A stretch of DNA of 8,130 nt from the NCBI GenBank assembly GCA_030604345.1, contig JAUVWB010000060.1:1-8130 (forward strand). Direction: 5' to 3'. A program made the translations under genes and the position numbers. The notes under the pieces are model-generated. The model saw only the letters and a list, made by a program, of their open reading frames with translations. It was not told the origin of the DNA and made no database searches. Numbering within the stretch: the first letter of the stretch is position 1; every line of letters starts with the position of its first letter. Below are positions 6,421 to 8,130 of the stretch, piece after piece. The stretch is from Desulfofustis sp. (GTDB taxonomy: Bacteria > Desulfobacterota > Desulfobulbia > Desulfobulbales > Desulfocapsaceae).

Positions 6421-6857
6421 AGCTGATCATCATCCCGGCCATGGTGTTGCTGTTGGCGACCTCCTGCTCGATGAAAAATCATGAGCCGGTCGCCGATCTG
6501 GCCACGGTTCAACAGTTGTATGCCGAGGGCGATTATCGTGGTGCGGTGCAGGGCTATGAGCGCTTGGTAGAGCAGGCTCCCCAAGATGACCAATTGTGGT
6601 TTCGCCTGGCTAACGCCTATGCCCGGCTCGGACAGCCGGAAGCGGCGGTTACCGCCTACCGTAACGCACTCCTGCGCAACCCCGACCAGGCCAAGGCGTG
6701 GCATAATCTGGCCGAAATTCACCTGCAGATGGCGCTGCAGGTCTATCTGGAAGCAGCGCAACATGTGCAACCGGACGACCCGTTGCAGCAGCTGCTGCAG
6801 AGCAAACGGCAGAAGCTTATCGAGGTCCTGGAAACCGATGCGATCATGGAGCGTTAG
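6399..6857 (+). CDS. tadD: Short TPR lipoprotein, TadD-like pilotin
   Basis: This 152-residue lipoprotein has a lipoprotein signal peptide: hydrophobic KLIIIPAMVLLLA followed by ATSC with Cys23. The box is somewhat degenerate, and Ser after the Cys favours the outer membrane. Two good TPR units follow (about 34-65 and 66-98: LYAEGDYRGAVQGYERLVEQ, then LWFRLANAYARLGQPEAAV), then a degenerate third (AWHNLAEIHLQMALQVYLEA). TadD proteins are TPR lipoproteins that help place or stabilise the secretin; this one is shorter than typical members, which run to 200 residues or more. Start choice is open between ATG 6399 and ATG 6405; AAAGGGG at 6388-6394 lies 4 or 10 bases upstream respectively, and the mature protein is the same. 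The longer in-frame opening from 6210 is rejected because it lacks a signal peptide in the right place. The gene overlaps DUF192 by 22 bases and tadE by 20. Confidence 0.82.
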   Translation: MGMGITLKLIIIPAMVLLLATSCSMKNHEPVADLATVQQLYAEGDYRGAVQGYERLVEQAPQDDQLWFRLANAYARLGQPEAAVTAYRNALLRNPDQAKAWHNLAEIHLQMALQVYLEAAQHVQPDDPLQQLLQSKRQKLIEVLETDAIMER

Positions 6858-7563
6858 CCGGGCGTTGCCAACGACACCGAAGTGGATGCCAGGCGGCCAG
6901 GCCGGCCAGAGTATGGTCGAGTTCCTGGTGGTGCTTCCGGTCATGCTGATGTTGATGCTCGGCGCCATCCAGTTCGCCTTGATCTTTCACGCTAAGATCA
7001 CACTCAACTATGCGATTTTTGAAGCTGCTCGTGCCGGTAGCCTGGGAGGTGCCGATTTTGAAGAGGTCACGGAGGGGTTTGCTCGCGGTTTGGCGCCACT
7101 GTACAGTTATCCCGGTGAAGACGGTGATCAGGTGGCCGCCTTTCATGCCGCCCGGGAAGCGGTTCTAGACCTGTTTGACGACCAGGACGGACTAGTGCGG
7201 ATCGAACGGCTGACGCCAACCCCGGCGGCCTTCCGCCACTATGCCCCGGAGGGCGAAATACCCAACGACAACCTGCTCTACCGCAGCTCCTCCTACGGAC
7301 CGGCCGCCGGTATGTCCATTCAGGATGCGAATCTCTTACAATTGCGGGTTACCTATTGGTATCCGCTCCCTGTTCCACTGATTAACAAAATGATCGCGTC
7401 TTTTATCTGCTGTGACGAAGAAGACGACTGCCGCTGGTCGGGGGACCCGGTTTGTAACCTCGATAAGCCATATATCCCGTTAACCGCCGTGGCGGCACTG
7501 CGGATGCAGACGCCGGCCCGTGAATCGGACGGCTATTGGGAGAACTCGTTGCAGACCTATTAG
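6838..7563 (+). CDS. tadE: TadE-type minor pseudopilin
   Basis: With the ATG at 6838 the protein has 241 residues. It begins with a short basic leader and the prepilin peptidase site AG|QSMVEF: Gly23 at -1 and Glu28 at +5, as in type IV prepilins. A hydrophobic helix follows (about 29-50, FLVVLPVMLMLMLGAIQFALIF), which is the TadE signature. The rest is a periplasmic domain ending near residue 241, long for a TadE (often about 150-200). Its C-terminal part holds four cysteines (191, 192, 198, 206) in an acidic loop. TadE and related pseudopilins are minor components needed for Flp pilus assembly. ATG 6886 is an alternative giving a 7-residue leader; 6838 is preferred because it keeps the overlap pattern (20 bases into tadD) and has GGAAA in front. 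Upstream in-frame sequence from 6586 is the shadow of tadD. No tadF or tadG follows. Confidence 0.87.
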   Translation: MRSWSVSRALPTTPKWMPGGQAGQSMVEFLVVLPVMLMLMLGAIQFALIFHAKITLNYAIFEAARAGSLGGADFEEVTEGFARGLAPLYSYPGEDGDQVAAFHAAREAVLDLFDDQDGLVRIERLTPTPAAFRHYAPEGEIPNDNLLYRSSSYGPAAGMSIQDANLLQLRVTYWYPLPVPLINKMIASFICCDEEDDCRWSGDPVCNLDKPYIPLTAVAALRMQTPARESDGYWENSLQTY

Positions 7564-7638
7564 CCCTTCATAATGGTTGTGTGGGTTACATGAGAACATC
7601 CGGTGCCAGTTATCGGCCCGCCAAAAGGTAAACATATC
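7564..7638 (+). other. Intergenic gap between tadE and pyruvate kinase
   Basis: This 75-base stretch is the largest gene-free gap in the window. I see no GC-rich hairpin followed by a T-run that would end the tad transcript, and no well-spaced -35/-10 pair for the next gene. A purine-rich AAAAGG at 7623-7628 lies 10 bases before the ATG at 7639 and probably serves as the ribosome binding site for pyruvate kinase. Read-through from the tad operon is possible, as is a promoter of a type not recognisable by eye. Confidence 0.5.
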
Positions 7639-8130
7639 ATGCTGAGAAGAACCAAAATAGTCGCCACCATTTCCAATCTGCAATGTTCCCCGTCCTTCAT
7701 CGAAGGACTGTACCGGGCGGGGATCAACGTCGTTCGGCTGAACACGGCGCATATGTCGCATGAGGACGCGCTCGAGGTGATTCGGGCCGTACGCTCGGTA
7801 TCGGACAAGATCGCCCTGCTGCTTGATACGAAAGGCCCGGAAATCAGGACCTGCGATATGGATAGCCCGTTGCCGGTGAAGAGCGGCGACGTACTTCGGG
7901 TCAAGGGTGCCCCCGGACAGCGGTCGACAGGGGACCTGCTCTGCGTCTCTTACGCGGATTTTGTCGGGGACGTGCCGGTGGGCAGCTCCATCATGATCGA
8001 CGACGGGCATATCGCGCTGGCGGTCATGGACAAGGACAGCGAGCACCTGATCTGCAGCGTTGAGAACGATGGGGTGATCAAAGGCCGCAAGAGCATCAAC
8101 ATCCCGGCGGTGCATGTCCGGTTACCGGCG
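7639..8130 (+). CDS. pyk: Pyruvate kinase, N-terminal part, 3'-truncated by the window
   Basis: Only the first 164 residues are in the window; the frame is still open at the right edge. The enzyme transfers phosphate from phosphoenolpyruvate to ADP to give pyruvate and ATP in glycolysis, in the cytoplasm. Family marks are RRTKIVATIS (3-12), AGINVVRLN (27-35) with the active-site Arg, LLLDTKGPEIRT (59-70), the mobile B domain (about 72-158) with VGSSIMIDDGHIAL, and RKSINIPAVHVRLPA at the edge. It lacks the common GPAS after VATI (SNLQ instead) and has NTAHM where most enzymes have NFSHG. That combination, with a compact B domain, resembles the pyruvate kinases I associate with Bacteroidetes more than the E. 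coli PykF/PykA type. The ATG at 7639 matches the family start. No functional link to the pilus genes is evident. Confidence 0.94.
   Translation, partial: MLRRTKIVATISNLQCSPSFIEGLYRAGINVVRLNTAHMSHEDALEVIRAVRSVSDKIALLLDTKGPEIRTCDMDSPLPVKSGDVLRVKGAPGQRSTGDLLCVSYADFVGDVPVGSSIMIDDGHIALAVMDKDSEHLICSVENDGVIKGRKSINIPAVHVRLPA

Noticed and set aside
7549..7574. Possible promoter TTGCAG ... CATAAT before pyruvate kinase
   Set aside because: The spacing is only 14 bases, too short for a typical sigma-70 promoter, and both boxes are imperfect.
7480..8115. 211-codon - strand frame spanning the tadE end and pyruvate kinase
   Set aside because: The + strand frame from 7639 translates to an unmistakable pyruvate kinase, so the antisense frame is a shadow.

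Overview
The window is the 3' part of a tad/cpa (tight adherence, Flp-type IVc pilus) operon, followed by the 5' part of a pyruvate kinase gene. All real genes lie on the + strand. The host must be a Gram-negative (diderm) bacterium, because the locus encodes an outer-membrane secretin and a lipoprotein. Base composition is moderately high in GC (about 60% by eye). The FHA-fused CpaF, the DUF192 gene inside the operon and the unusual pyruvate kinase subtype together suggest an environmental deltaproteobacterium (Desulfobacterota-like). That placement is an inference with low confidence.

Layout: cpaB/rcpC (5' end missing, 2-1087) carries a long DG-rich repeat domain. It is followed by the secretin cpaC/rcpA (1149-2630), an FHA-domain-fused cpaF/tadA ATPase (2635-4353), the inner-membrane platform pair tadB (4350-5201) and tadC (5198-6070), a DUF192 gene (6067-6420), a short TPR lipoprotein of the TadD kind (about 6399-6857) and a TadE-type pseudopilin (about 6838-7563). 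After a 75-bp gap, pyruvate kinase begins at 7639 and runs off the window. From cpaF to tadE every junction overlaps by 4 to 22 bases, so these genes almost certainly form one translationally coupled operon. The usual upstream members (flp pilin, prepilin peptidase) are probably to the left of the window.

How the parts work together: CpaF hydrolyses ATP on the cytoplasmic face and drives the TadB/TadC platform. Pilin passes through the periplasm and leaves through the CpaC secretin, which CpaB and the TadD lipoprotein are expected to stabilise. TadE is a minor pseudopilin processed by the prepilin peptidase.

The unusual points are: (1) nine or so repeats of about 21 residues rich in Asp-Gly inserted into CpaB; (2) an N-terminal FHA domain on CpaF where a separate tadZ/cpaE gene would often sit, with no tadZ in the window; (3) a duplicated BON-like module in the secretin; (4) a DUF192 gene locked into the operon by overlaps; (5) a four-cysteine C-terminal region in TadE; and (6) a pyruvate kinase that departs from the textbook family at the N-terminal GPAS and NFSH motifs. 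The system as a whole is a known type, a Tad pilus. The novelty lies in these modifications.
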